Made by a program: the position numbers and the translations under genes | The notes under the pieces: model-generated | Told to the model about the DNA's origin: nothing | Databases searched by the model: none | The model's input: only the letters and a program-made list of their open reading frames with translations | Shown here: piece by piece, positions 25,611 through 34,544 of the stretch | Numbering within the stretch: position 1 is the stretch's first letter | Layout: each line of letters begins with the position of its first letter | From: Planctomycetaceae bacterium | Lineage (GTDB): Bacteria; Planctomycetota; Planctomycetia; Planctomycetales; Planctomycetaceae | Reading direction: 5' to 3' | NCBI GenBank assembly: GCA_020850695.1 | Contig: JADZEF010000347.1 | Span: 1 to 36,055, forward strand | Length of the DNA: 36,055 nucleotides

Positions 25611-27796
25611 TTGTCGGCCGCCTCCCCGTCGCCGACCCACACCACCAGCGTCTTCGTCATGGCGTCGTGCAGGGCCTGCTTCTTGGGAGTGAAGGCCGCC
25701 ATCAGGAACCCAAGGCCTCCCAGGGCCAGCGACAGGATCCGTCCGAAGAACCGCCCGTACGTCTGGTTCGGCGTGAACTTCGTCCCGTCTTCCCTGATGA
25801 CGCCCAGGCCGACGCTTCTCATGCCCGGCGTCGCCGGCTCATTGCCGGATTCCGACTTGATGAAGTACATCGTCACCAGGACAAAAAAGCCGCCGTATCC
25901 GAAGATCTGATGGATGCCGACCTTGTAACCGAAGATGTCGTACTGCATGAGCATGTCGAACTTCATCGCGGCCGCTTCGAACGACACCATGCAGATGTAG
26001 AGGACCAGCCCCCCCGCCGCGAGAATCACGAAGTCCGACATCCCGGCCACCATCCGCGGCCAGAACCCGGCGAGAACCTTGGGCTTCGCGACCGTCATCA
26101 GGTTCAGCCGCTCGCGGTTGTAGTAGCCGAACAACCCGTTGGCACGCATGACGAACACGGCGGGGAACGCCGCGGCGTAAGTCAGGGTCGCGAACGCCGC
26201 GAAGGCCACCAGCAGGAAGTAGGCTTCGGCGATGAGATAGGCCACGAAGCCCATCTCGTCGATCTTCTCCCCACACCAGCCCAGGACGGTTTCGAGCCCC
26301 GGCATCTTGATGTCGAAGTTGTAGGTGAGGTTCCCGTTGTAGAACAGGAAACCGACGCCGCCGACGAGCAGGAAGACCGGCAGGAACGCGGTGAGCGCCA
26401 GCACCCACCAGACGACGATGGCCCCGATGTTGTTGAACGCCGTCATCAACATGGGCCCCAGGGCCCACGACGGCCACGAGTGCTTCATCGTCAGATGGAC
26501 CTGCGCCACGGGGAACACGAACAGGCCGATGAGCGCGGAAACCCCGACGGTGATCATCCACGCCATCTTCATCCGTTCCGAGCTGACGTTGGCGAGCTCC
26601 TCCGTGACGTACTTGTCGATCGTCTCGGGCGGAGTGATCTTCAGCTTCTGTTCCTTCGCTTCCTTGTTCGCGCGAGTCTCACCCTGATACATCGCGTTCT
26701 GGAACTCGCCGATGTAGAGGAACGTTTCGACCGCGGGGTAAATCACCAGCGGGAACGACAGGGCGAAGATCCACGCCCCCGACTTCAGTCCCAGCGAGGC
26801 GTCGAGCAGGAAGTCGAACTTGACGTCCTTGAGCTTCTTCTCGCGGGCCATCGTATGCTGGATGACCCGGCCGTTGAGATACCAGTACCATCCGACCAGA
26901 CCGAGCGCGAACAGGATCGCCTTCGCCGTCCAGTAGAGGTACGGCGGCCATCCCGTGCACATCTTGGCGAACACGAACATGTTCAGCGACGTCACGCAGA
27001 AGATCATCCAGTAGGTGCCGGTGCGCGTGGCGAGCTTCGTGTTCTTCTTCATGAACTCCCAGGAGTCCTTCCAGACGACTCCATAAAAGTCCTGCGGGTC
27101 CGGGCCTTTCATCCCTTTGCGGCGGGCGGCGCGGGCGCTCAGCTGCCCGGTCGCGAATTCCACCCCGCATTTCGGACATTCGACCGCTTCCATGTCGGAC
27201 TCGGTCCCGCACTTCGGGCACACCCGCGAGCTGGTGTCCTCGATGTTGCCGAGGTCGAGGTCCGACAGAAAATCTTCCGCCGACTTCGTCCGTTTGGCCG
27301 GCTTTTTCGCCCCGGCCTTCGCCCCCGCTTTCACCTTCGCCGGAGGGGCTTCCTGTTCTTCCCCTTCCACCTCGGGAACGCGGACCTTGGCTTCGCACCC
27401 GGGACACTTGATGACCTTGCCGCGCGCCGCATCCGGCGCATTCAAGACCTTGCTGCAGGCAGAACAACGAATCTTAACCGGCCTGCGAACCGCTCCGGAT
27501 CGAACCGACTGAGGGCAAAGAGATCGTCGCGCTCGCCCCCGCCGACGACCGGCGGGAACCCTTCCGCCCGAAGACGTCGCGGTATGCGAACGCGAGACGA
27601 ACCGTCCGCGCGAGGACGGTTCTCCGACCGCTGAATGGAACAGAAAGAGGTGTCTGGCCCGAAGTGCGCGAATCCGTCCGCCGGTTCCAATGTACCAGAG
27701 TTGCCGGACGTTGCACTCGATCTGTGAAGGGATTTTATGACTCGGGGCGTCACGCAGCCGGAAACGCGATCCGCCGGGAAGATCAAGGAATTGCAC
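25607..27796 (-). CDS. Zinc-ribbon multipass membrane protein with RDD-like C-terminus (start uncertain)
   Basis: The recognisable protein begins near 27478 with a zinc ribbon (VKIRCSACSKVL ... IKCPGCEAKV), a Lys/Ala/Pro linker, a second CxxC pair set (VCPKCG ... VECPKCG), then about ten membrane helices, and an RDD-like end (GRFFGRILSLALGG ... KKQALHDAMTKTLVVW). Such proteins are common in planctomycetes; RDD proteins are suspected transporters but the role here is unknown. No ATG, GTG or TTG lies just before the zinc ribbon; the frame is open to GTG 27796, but the extra 106 residues are Arg/Gly-rich and look untranslated. ATT at 27472-27474 is the nearest non-standard start. The end overlaps the C45 gene by four bases (GTGA). 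Confidence 0.8.
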   Translation of the reverse strand: MQFLDLPGGSRFRLRDAPSHKIPSQIECNVRQLWYIGTGGRIRALRARHLFLFHSAVGEPSSRGRFVSRSHTATSSGGRVPAGRRRGRARRSLCPQSVRSGAVRRPVKIRCSACSKVLNAPDAARGKVIKCPGCEAKVRVPEVEGEEQEAPPAKVKAGAKAGAKKPAKRTKSAEDFLSDLDLGNIEDTSSRVCPKCGTESDMEAVECPKCGVEFATGQLSARAARRKGMKGPDPQDFYGVVWKDSWEFMKKNTKLATRTGTYWMIFCVTSLNMFVFAKMCTGWPPYLYWTAKAILFALGLVGWYWYLNGRVIQHTMAREKKLKDVKFDFLLDASLGLKSGAWIFALSFPLVIYPAVETFLYIGEFQNAMYQGETRANKEAKEQKLKITPPETIDKYVTEELANVSSERMKMAWMITVGVSALIGLFVFPVAQVHLTMKHSWPSWALGPMLMTAFNNIGAIVVWWVLALTAFLPVFLLVGGVGFLFYNGNLTYNFDIKMPGLETVLGWCGEKIDEMGFVAYLIAEAYFLLVAFAAFATLTYAAAFPAVFVMRANGLFGYYNRERLNLMTVAKPKVLAGFWPRMVAGMSDFVILAAGGLVLYICMVSFEAAAMKFDMLMQYDIFGYKVGIHQIFGYGGFFVLVTMYFIKSESGNEPATPGMRSVGLGVIREDGTKFTPNQTYGRFFGRILSLALGGLGFLMAAFTPKKQALHDAMTKTLVVWVGDGEAADK

Positions 27797-28043
27797 GGCT
27801 TATGGGCCCCCAGACTCCCGGACGGAGGTGGCGGTCCAGCCCGTGGATCGGAGCAAAGACATCGGAAATGAAACCGTTTCCGTCGAAAGCCCTCGCACCA
27901 AAGTAAGCCGGAACGGCAGAGAAACGTGGACCCATGAAGTGGACCGGGCGGACCGCGATGGCATACGTCGCCGCATATCCGGCCATCATCGTCAAAAGTC
28001 CGATGCGGGCAGTCCAGGAGGCGGACGTCTTGCGTTCAGCCAT
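27783..28043 (-). CDS. Small membrane protein, unknown function
   Basis: 86 aa. ATG 28043 has AGAGG seven bases upstream, a good ribosome site for this window. One hydrophobic helix (about residues 14-31, IGLLTMMAGYAATYAIAV) is followed by RPVHFMGPRFSAVP and a C-terminal DVFAPIHGLDRHLRPGVW, which reads like a conserved aromatic/His-rich tail of small planctomycete membrane proteins. I do not recognise a named family. It is the first gene of the minus-strand operon and its stop falls 14 bases inside the longest possible form of the next gene, another reason to doubt that form. Confidence 0.65.
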   Translation of the reverse strand: MAERKTSASWTARIGLLTMMAGYAATYAIAVRPVHFMGPRFSAVPAYFGARAFDGNGFISDVFAPIHGLDRHLRPGVWGPISRAIP

Positions 28044-28294
28044 GGGAGACCTCTACCGCGCAGTCTACCCCACCGCACAAGAAGAAACCCAGACGGTCTC
28101 CCGGCGGAAGGCACGGTTCTCACGCGTTCGTCACGCCGATGACCCGCGACGGTGCATTTTCCGGTGACGTTGGTGCGGCGTTTGCTGGGTGGACGGACGC
28201 GATCGCCATTCCCGCGGTCGCACCGAGCCGTTATCGTCCGCTCCAAACGCCGTCAGGGACCGCATTTCCTTTCCGAAGGCCAGGGAAGCCATTC
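28044..28294. other. Divergent intergenic region between the small membrane protein and cax genes
   Basis: 251 bases between a minus-strand and a plus-strand gene; it must hold promoters for both, but I see no clear -35/-10 pair. The + frame is open back to 28139 but its codons there look non-coding. Confidence 0.4.
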
Positions 28295-29557
28295 ATGTCG
28301 TTTCTTCGTCGCGTCGGCTGGCTCAATGTGTTGCTTGTCTTCGTTCCGGTCGCGCTGTTCAGTCCGCATGGGGAAGGGTACGCGGCCTGGGTGTTCGTCG
28401 CCTCCGCCGTCGCCATTATCCCGCTGGCCGGCCTCATGGGAAAGGCGACCGAAAACCTCTCGGTGCGATTTGGTCCTGGCGTGAGCGGGCTCTTGAACGC
28501 CTCGTTCGGCAATGCCGCCGAGTTGATCATTGCCCTGTTCGCGCTCCGCAAAGGGCTTGTGGAAGTGGTGAAGGCGTCGATTACCGGAAGCATCCTGGGG
28601 AATGTCCTGCTGGTGCTGGGGGCCAGTCTTCTGGCGGGGGGGCTCAAATACCCGCGGCAGACCTTCAACTCCACCGCTGCGGGTGTCGCTGCCACGATGC
28701 TCGCGCTGGCAGCAACCGGACTCGTGGTGCCCGCGGTCTTTCACGCCTACCTTCCCGGACATCAGTTTGTTCAGGCCGAACATGACTTGAGCCTCGAGAT
28801 TTCCGTCGTGCTGTTCGCCGCGTATCTCTTGATGCTCGTCTTCAGCCTGAAGACGCATCGCCATCTCTATGATCCGTCGCTCAATGGTCACGACTCCGCG
28901 TCGCGTGTTCCGGCACCTTCGCCGGCGACTTCGACTTCGCCGTTACCCGTCGACCCGGTCCCGGCGGCCGAAGCCGAATCCGATGAGGAACACTGGTCGG
29001 TGCGGACGAGCCTGATCGTGCTGGTCGCGGCGACCGTCGGCGTCAGCGTGATGAGCGAACGGCTGGTGGGGGCCATCGAAGCGGCAAGCGCCGTCTTCGG
29101 TTGGACGCCGGTCTTCGTCGGTGTGATCGTCGTGGCGATCGTCGGCAACGCGGCCGAGCACTCGACCGCCATCCTGGTTGCCATGAAGAATCACATGGAA
29201 CTGGCCGTGCAGATCGCGATCGGTTCGGGAATTCAGATCGCGTTGTTCGTCGCGCCGCTGCTGGTCTTCGTCAGCTGCCTGCCGGGATTCACCCGCCTCA
29301 ATCTGGTCTTCACGATGCTCGAGGTGGCAGCCGTCGTCGTCTCGGTGATTCTCATCGCGCTCGTCGTCCGCGACGGGGAATCGAACTGGATCGAGGGGCT
29401 GATGCTGCTGGCGGTCTACCTCATTTTCGCCATCGCCTTCTATAACCTTCCCCCGATGGAGGAACTCGGTCACCCGCCGGCGCCGGAGACCTCAATGGGC
29501 AGCCCTGCATTCTTCCATCCCGTGAAGCCGCCATCCATCGAGATGACGTTGGTATAG
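28295..29557 (+). CDS. Calcium/proton exchanger (CaCA superfamily, CAX type)
   Basis: 420 aa with about 11 membrane helices. Both alpha repeats of the cation/Ca2+ exchanger superfamily are clear: NASFGNAAELIIALFALRKG (residues 69-88) and VGNAAEHSTAILVAMKNHME (about 283-302), each with the GNAAE cation-binding motif. A central acidic/Pro-rich loop (AEAESDEEHW) divides the two halves, as in CAX proteins. It exports Ca2+ in exchange for H+ across the inner membrane. ATG 28295 has AGGGA upstream. The last about 30 residues (GSPAFFHPVKPPSIEMTLV) are read antisense through the rhodanese gene, an 88-base convergent overlap, and are probably not conserved. Confidence 0.92.
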   Translation: MSFLRRVGWLNVLLVFVPVALFSPHGEGYAAWVFVASAVAIIPLAGLMGKATENLSVRFGPGVSGLLNASFGNAAELIIALFALRKGLVEVVKASITGSILGNVLLVLGASLLAGGLKYPRQTFNSTAAGVAATMLALAATGLVVPAVFHAYLPGHQFVQAEHDLSLEISVVLFAAYLLMLVFSLKTHRHLYDPSLNGHDSASRVPAPSPATSTSPLPVDPVPAAEAESDEEHWSVRTSLIVLVAATVGVSVMSERLVGAIEAASAVFGWTPVFVGVIVVAIVGNAAEHSTAILVAMKNHMELAVQIAIGSGIQIALFVAPLLVFVSCLPGFTRLNLVFTMLEVAAVVVSVILIALVVRDGESNWIEGLMLLAVYLIFAIAFYNLPPMEELGHPPAPETSMGSPAFFHPVKPPSIEMTLV

Positions 29558-29859
29558 CCCATCTGCTTCAGGCTTTTGGCTGCGATGGCCGATCGAAATC
29601 CGCCCCCGCAGTAGAGGACGATCGGCGTTGCGGGATCGGGAAAGTGCTTCTCCACGTCCCGCTCGATGATCCCCTTGCCCAGATGCGTCGCGCCCGGAAG
29701 ATGTCCCTTCTCCCACTCGTGATCTTCGCGCACGTCGACGAGTTGAAACGCCTCTCCACGGTCACGGCGTGCGGCGACGTCCTGCACCGTGCATTCCGTG
29801 ATTTGACCGCGGGCTTCGTTGACGATTTCGAGGAATCGAGGAGAGTGGTTCTTGGCCAT
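29470..29859 (-). CDS. Rhodanese-like sulfurtransferase, single domain
   Basis: 129 aa, one rhodanese domain. Visible are QLVDVREDHEWEKGHLPGATHL (first half, the VDVRE and GHLPGA motifs), then the active-site loop VLYCGGGFRSA with Cys84, and MDGGFTGWKNAGLPIE at the end. Cytoplasmic; no signal peptide. The family moves sulfane sulfur through the Cys; the substrate is unknown. Its 3' end overlaps the exchanger gene on the other strand by 88 bases. No good Shine-Dalgarno is visible. Confidence 0.93.
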   Translation of the reverse strand: MAKNHSPRFLEIVNEARGQITECTVQDVAARRDRGEAFQLVDVREDHEWEKGHLPGATHLGKGIIERDVEKHFPDPATPIVLYCGGGFRSAIAAKSLKQMGYTNVISMDGGFTGWKNAGLPIEVSGAGG

Positions 29860-29986
29860 GGCGGGGAGGCGCGGAGGATTTTGGGATGGAGTGAGTGAGG
29901 AATGGAGGGCTTACGAAAAACCGGAGACCGTCACGAAGAATGATAGTGGTTCTGTCACTGCGATGAAGGGCCGCGCCAAAGAGAGA

Positions 29987-30022
29987 GTGCCCCGCCGCAA
30001 CTCGATGAGTCGGGCGGGGCAC
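29987..30022 (-). terminator. Hairpin terminator after the DUF1559 gene
   Basis: GTGCCCCGCC and GGCGGGGCAC form a perfect 10-bp stem; the 16-base loop can pair further (ACTC-GAT-GAGT). On the minus strand it is followed by CTCTCTTT. It lies 33 bases past the stop of the gene at 30055. Confidence 0.6.
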
Positions 30023-30054
30023 TCGGTGGAACTCAACGAAGTGGGGAGAGGCTT

Positions 30055-32631
30055 TCAGAACTCGCCGAGGACTTCGCCGCCGCGGATGGTCGTCAGGGCC
30101 TCGACGGTGGACGGGTCGATGTTCTCCGAGACGAATCGGACGGAACCATCTCCCAGCAGGAAATGACATCCGCCGCGATAAGGTCCGCCGATGCCGTCCG
30201 GGCCGTTGATGTACGGCTTCTTGACGAACGGGCGGATCGTCGAATCGCCCCCCTTGCCCCAGGGTCCGAAGTCCTTGCTGGCTTCTCCGACCATGAACGT
30301 GTTCGACAGTCCGTCCGTGACGTCCCGGAAGGCGGTCGCCCGGTTGTAGCCGAACATTCCGGCCTTCTCATCGGTCACCTTCAGCTTCGGCCCATCCTTC
30401 CCGAGGCCTCCGATTCCGACGTAGTGCGTCGTGCCAAACTTCGGCACTCCCTTCTCGACAACGGCCGGGTTCTGCAGCGTCGGAATCTTCAGCGACGTCA
30501 GCGGCGTGTTATTCTCCGAGTCCCACGCTTCATCCGCCTGGACCTGGTTGTAAACCGCCGCCTGGTCGAGGAATGGCAGGATCGAAACCATCCAGCTCTG
30601 CCGCTTGTCGTCCTTGAGTTCCTTGTTTTTCGTTTCCCGGAATCCTTCCGGGAGATGGCGGAACGAATCGTGGTAGTTGTGCAGCGCGAGACCGATCTGC
30701 TTCAGGTTGTTTTTCGACTGCGTCCGGCGGGCGGCCTCGCGAGCCTGCTGCACGGCGGGGAGCAGCAGCGCCGTCGCTACCCCGGCGGTGGCCACTGCCG
30801 TGCCACCGTTGCCGCCCCCCATCAATGGGAAGCCCGGCAGTGAGGAACGGCTCGTGCAGCGGATTCCCCCTTCTTCGACCGTGCAGATGTTGACGTTCGG
30901 AAAGAGGGGGCGGGCCACCAGTTCTCCGGGCGGGAAGTCCGCCAGGCCGACCGGGAACTTGAACTCGTCCGGATTGATGCCCGCTGCCCGCGCGGTCTCC
31001 TTGGCCCCCATCTTCATGATCGGCATGAGAATCGGAGAGAGGCCCACCAGCGTGCGGTACATCTTGCGAGGATCGGCTGCCGAGATCGATGTGAACTCCT
31101 TCGGCACCGCATCGAAAGCCTCGGCATACGACTCGGTCGGCTCCCACACAGAGAGCTTCTTCTCCAACCGCAGCAGGAAGGCTTCCACCGTCTGCGGGAA
31201 GAGCCCCACGCACAGCCAGTTGTCATCGATGACGAGGGCGGGATTGAAAACCCCTTCGGCGATTTCCAGCGTAATGATCTCGCGGCCGTGCTTCTTGGTG
31301 CGGCGGGCGCTGAACTGGTTCGGCGGCGCCTGCTCGCTGGCCATCTTGATGAGATGATCGACGGTCGCCCGAAGCTTCTTCGCGTCCTTCACCTGCACGA
31401 CGCCGCCGAAATCAAAGCCCAGCAGGCCGCCGCGGCTGTCGCCGTAGAGGCAGTAGACGTTCCCCAGCGTGTCGAACAGATCGGCCTTCGGATCGAAACC
31501 GACGATTCCCGGAATCTGCTCGATCGTTCCGTCTACCTGTGCCGAGGCATCTTCCGGCCCCAGCTTCGCGACGTTCTTCACCACCGTGAGAATCGTCTCG
31601 TACAGCTTCGAAAAATTGACGCTCCCCGCCGAGAAGCCATTCATCCCCCAGGGAATCGGCGGGAGGTCCTTCAGCGTGATCGGCTTCTGTTCGCATAATG
31701 AGAGGAGCCCGGTCCGCGGTCCGACCGTTTCGATGAAGGTCTCGGTCCAGGTCGCCTTCCCGCTGAAACCCTGCTGCATCACGATCGCGCCGAGTCCGTC
31801 GAGGCCGGTCGCCTTGAGGACATCGATGATCTTGACCGGCATTTCTGGATTAGGGCTATTGGGAATCGGCTGTTCGCCGAACGTCTTGATGAGCAGCCCC
31901 GCATCGAGCCACCCCGCGCTCACCATCTCGAACTTCGGCTTTTCGACGACGTACTTCCTGTAGTTCGCATTCGTCGTCACGTTCGGCGCCTTGCCGGCCG
32001 CCACCTTCACCAGCGATTCGGCGGCGTTCAACCCCGCCACGATCACGATGTGGTTCCCCTCCACCCACCAGCCGACTTCGACGCCGGGGCTTTGCGGGAT
32101 GATGCCGATCTTCACAGTCCGGCCTTCCACTTCCTTCGGCTCGAACTTCATCCCTGCGCCATCGCCGAGCTTCGACACGAACTCGCTGATCTTCGGCTCG
32201 AGGTCGACGGTGTCTCGCAGCACCAGGATGGCTTGGGGAAGAGGCGGGCCCTCTTTCGGCAGCGAGATCGCGCCGACCGCCCCCTTCTCGGTGACGCGAT
32301 CGCCGAGCGTCTTGAAGAGATCCGCGGCCTGCTTCTGATCTTCAGGGACCTTGTTGAGTTTGCCGAACGTCTCGAACGCTTTATTGACGCTCTCCATCAG
32401 GCCGCTCGAATAGAGGGCCTCGTAAGCGGCGGTCTTCTCCCAGCCTTCCTTGTGTGCGGCGCTTCCGTCGGTCGTTCCGAAGAGCACAGCGTTCTCGGGA
32501 ATGAGGGTCTCGGCCGCGACCCCCTTCGCGTTGGCCTTCCGGGTTTCCTGGCCGTTGGTGAGTCCGAAGGCGAGTCCACCCAAGACGAGGAACAGCGTTC
32601 CCCAAATCCACGTCACCTGGCGTCCTGTCAT
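30055..32631 (-). CDS. Large DUF1559-domain fusion protein
   Basis: 858 aa. Near the N-terminus is one membrane helix or signal (WIWGTLFLVLGGLAFGL). Residues about 40-590 form a large domain of unknown family with alternating strands and helices. Residues about 600-858 are a DUF1559 domain: LLLPAVQQAREAARRTQSKN, LKQIGLALHNYHDSFRHLPEG, and the C-terminal GCHFLLGDGSVRFVSENID plus LTTIRGGEV. DUF1559 proteins are planctomycete pseudopilin-like proteins, usually 300-350 aa with an N-terminal prepilin signal. Here that signal (GFTLIELLV type) is replaced by TAVATAGVATALLLPA inside the chain. ATG 32631 has GGAG about eleven bases upstream; the frame opens further up to 32676 but without support. A terminator hairpin follows. 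Confidence 0.88.
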   Translation of the reverse strand: MTGRQVTWIWGTLFLVLGGLAFGLTNGQETRKANAKGVAAETLIPENAVLFGTTDGSAAHKEGWEKTAAYEALYSSGLMESVNKAFETFGKLNKVPEDQKQAADLFKTLGDRVTEKGAVGAISLPKEGPPLPQAILVLRDTVDLEPKISEFVSKLGDGAGMKFEPKEVEGRTVKIGIIPQSPGVEVGWWVEGNHIVIVAGLNAAESLVKVAAGKAPNVTTNANYRKYVVEKPKFEMVSAGWLDAGLLIKTFGEQPIPNSPNPEMPVKIIDVLKATGLDGLGAIVMQQGFSGKATWTETFIETVGPRTGLLSLCEQKPITLKDLPPIPWGMNGFSAGSVNFSKLYETILTVVKNVAKLGPEDASAQVDGTIEQIPGIVGFDPKADLFDTLGNVYCLYGDSRGGLLGFDFGGVVQVKDAKKLRATVDHLIKMASEQAPPNQFSARRTKKHGREIITLEIAEGVFNPALVIDDNWLCVGLFPQTVEAFLLRLEKKLSVWEPTESYAEAFDAVPKEFTSISAADPRKMYRTLVGLSPILMPIMKMGAKETARAAGINPDEFKFPVGLADFPPGELVARPLFPNVNICTVEEGGIRCTSRSSLPGFPLMGGGNGGTAVATAGVATALLLPAVQQAREAARRTQSKNNLKQIGLALHNYHDSFRHLPEGFRETKNKELKDDKRQSWMVSILPFLDQAAVYNQVQADEAWDSENNTPLTSLKIPTLQNPAVVEKGVPKFGTTHYVGIGGLGKDGPKLKVTDEKAGMFGYNRATAFRDVTDGLSNTFMVGEASKDFGPWGKGGDSTIRPFVKKPYINGPDGIGGPYRGGCHFLLGDGSVRFVSENIDPSTVEALTTIRGGEVLGEF

Positions 32632-32760
32632 GGCGATGAGTCTCCGTGTTGAGGCACCGGGTTCCACCGCAAGCACTGCGTGTCAGCCGATCAGTCGGTG
32701 CGCCGCTCAGTATGACGGCCCCGCCGCATTTCGCAAGATGCCGCGCTCCTGAAAACAACT

Positions 32761-32920
32761 GACGCAAAGACGCGAAGAGCGCGAAGGAAGAAACGCAAAG
32801 AGAAGCGGGATGACATGGGGGATGTCGGCACGGACTTCACGGCATAGCGACGGGCTTTTCGATCTGACCACGACATGCCTTTCCTTTGCGCAATCTCTGC
32901 GCTCTTCGCGCCTTTGCGTC
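32761..32920. repeat. Inverted repeat between the DUF1559 and Gfo/Idh/MocA genes
   Basis: Arm 32761-32802 and arm 32884-32920 share GACGCAAAG[A/G]CGCGAAGAGCGC in reverse complement, and CGCAAAG at the inner ends. The unit GAAGGAAGAAACGCAAAGAG also occurs, inverted, at 18298-18341. Confidence 0.75.
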
Positions 32921-32939
32921 AAAGTCTTTCAAGCCGCAA

Positions 32940-34244
32940 TCACACGGTGGGAAGTTCCCACGGGCGGCGGTATTCGCGGCTCAGCAATGCGTTCGCCTCA
33001 ACATCCGCACCGAAGTCGCGGCGGACGGAGTCGAACGCGATCGGCCGGCCCACGCGCTGCGCGATATTGCCGAGGTGGCACAGCGCGCTGGAAGTGTGGC
33101 CGAGAGCAATGTCGGCCGTGGGAAGGGCCCGTGTGCGGATGCAGTCGAGGAAGTTGCGGTGGTGCGGAGTGGCCTGGTCGCTCGGACCGGCGGCGATGGT
33201 CTCGGACAGGTCGTAGACCTTCCATCCGCCGCGATCGACCACGAGGGTTCCATTCTCGCCGTAAAATGCCGCTCCGGTGCTGCGGCCTTCCGGGCCGTGG
33301 CTGCTCCAGAGACAGTGCTCCCAGGTGATCGTCCGCCCGCCGAAGTCGTAGGTGACGAACTGCGTGTCGGGCGTTTCCTGGTCGTCGTGGAAGTGCAGCT
33401 TGCCCCCGGTTGAGGAGACCTTCTGCGGAAGTTCGACGCCCAGCCCCCAGCGGGCGATATCCAGCATGTGGACGCCCCAGTTGCCGAGTTCGCCGGTGCC
33501 GTACTCCCAGAACCAGTGCCAGTTGTAATGGTACCGATTGGGATTGAACGGACGGTGGGAAGCCGGCCCCAGCCATAGGTCGTAATCGACGCCGTGGGGG
33601 GCGGGCGTGTCGCTCTTCGTGCCGATGGGCTTTCGCTTGTGCACCGTCCACGCGCGGGCCAGTTTGACGTCCCCCAGCCGCCCGCTGCGGACGAACTCGA
33701 TGGCCGACTGGAAGTGCGCCCCGCTCCGCTGCTGGATTCCGGTCTGCACCACCCGTCCGTAGCGGCGGGCGGCGGCGATCATCCGGTCCCCTTCCTGTAA
33801 CGTCTGCGAGGCCGGCTTCTCGACGTACACGTCTTTTCCCGCCTGGCAGGCGAGAATGGTCATCACCGCGTGCCAATGGTCGGGTGTAGACACCACCACC
33901 GCATCGATGTTGGGATCATCCAGCAGGTGGCGGAAGTCACGTTCGACTGCCGGGGGCGAATTCTGTTCGTCCGCGACAAGCTTCACCGCCGAGGGGAACA
34001 GCGACTCGTCCACGTCGCACAGCGTCGCCACTTCGCAATCCGCGAAGCGGGCAAAGCTCCCCGCGAGAGCCTTCCCCTGGCCGCGGACGCCGATCACTCC
34101 CAGGCGGATTCGCTCGGACGCCGACGCCTTGGCGGCCCCCCCCAGCGCCACCACGCCTGCGGCCACGCCGGCCGTACTGAGAGCGCTCGAGCCGAGAAAC
34201 TGCCGGCGGCTCAGATGACGTTCCAGGGGACGATCTGACGGCAT
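32940..34244 (-). CDS. Gfo/Idh/MocA-family oxidoreductase, Tat-exported
   Basis: 434 aa. A twin-arginine signal is clear (LSRRQFLGSSALSTAGVAAG, then ASA before the mature part). Next comes the NAD(P)-binding start IRLGVIGVRGQGKAL, DCEVATLCDVDE, STPDHWHAVMTILACQAGKD, and VYVEKPASQTLQEGDRM, with the EKP motif of the family. The C-terminal substrate domain has HYNWHWFWEYGTGELGNWGV. Such planctomycete proteins probably act on sugars or sugar derivatives outside the cytoplasm. ATG 34244 places the signal correctly; there is no Shine-Dalgarno. Its codons past 34244 are not protein-like. Confidence 0.93.
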   Translation of the reverse strand: MPSDRPLERHLSRRQFLGSSALSTAGVAAGVVALGGAAKASASERIRLGVIGVRGQGKALAGSFARFADCEVATLCDVDESLFPSAVKLVADEQNSPPAVERDFRHLLDDPNIDAVVVSTPDHWHAVMTILACQAGKDVYVEKPASQTLQEGDRMIAAARRYGRVVQTGIQQRSGAHFQSAIEFVRSGRLGDVKLARAWTVHKRKPIGTKSDTPAPHGVDYDLWLGPASHRPFNPNRYHYNWHWFWEYGTGELGNWGVHMLDIARWGLGVELPQKVSSTGGKLHFHDDQETPDTQFVTYDFGGRTITWEHCLWSSHGPEGRSTGAAFYGENGTLVVDRGGWKVYDLSETIAAGPSDQATPHHRNFLDCIRTRALPTADIALGHTSSALCHLGNIAQRVGRPIAFDSVRRDFGADVEANALLSREYRRPWELPTV

Positions 34245-34362
34245 GGATTGCGAGAAAAAAAGAGGACGGCTTCGCCGGAACCACCACCCGCAAGTATACC
34301 GGGCCGCGAAGGTGCTGTCAGCCAGCCATCTGGCCAACGGAACCGCTCGACGCAATAGGAAC

Positions 34363-34396
34363 GCCCCGCCGCAGGCGTCGGTGCCTGAGACGGGGC
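34363..34396 (-). terminator. Hairpin downstream of the second FHA gene
   Basis: GCCCCG...CGGGGC (34363-34368, 34391-34396) with an inner CAGGC...GCCTG stem. It lies about 150 bases after the stop at 34545 on the minus strand. It has no strong U tract. Confidence 0.4.
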
Positions 34397-34544
34397 GCGG
34401 GTTCACGTCAATGTGGCGTCGACCGTCCGTGTCGTGCGGGCGATCCTTCGAGCTCGTCGCTCCTCGACAAGCTCCGTGGTGTGCGGCGTCCTGCCGCACA
34501 CTTCTTCACGAGACTCCTTATCGTGATCATGCCGCGCAGTCGCG

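Noticed and set aside
25667..27634. 655-codon open frame antisense to the zinc-ribbon/RDD gene
   Set aside because: His/Arg/Asp-rich, no motifs; the minus-strand frame has zinc ribbons and membrane helices.
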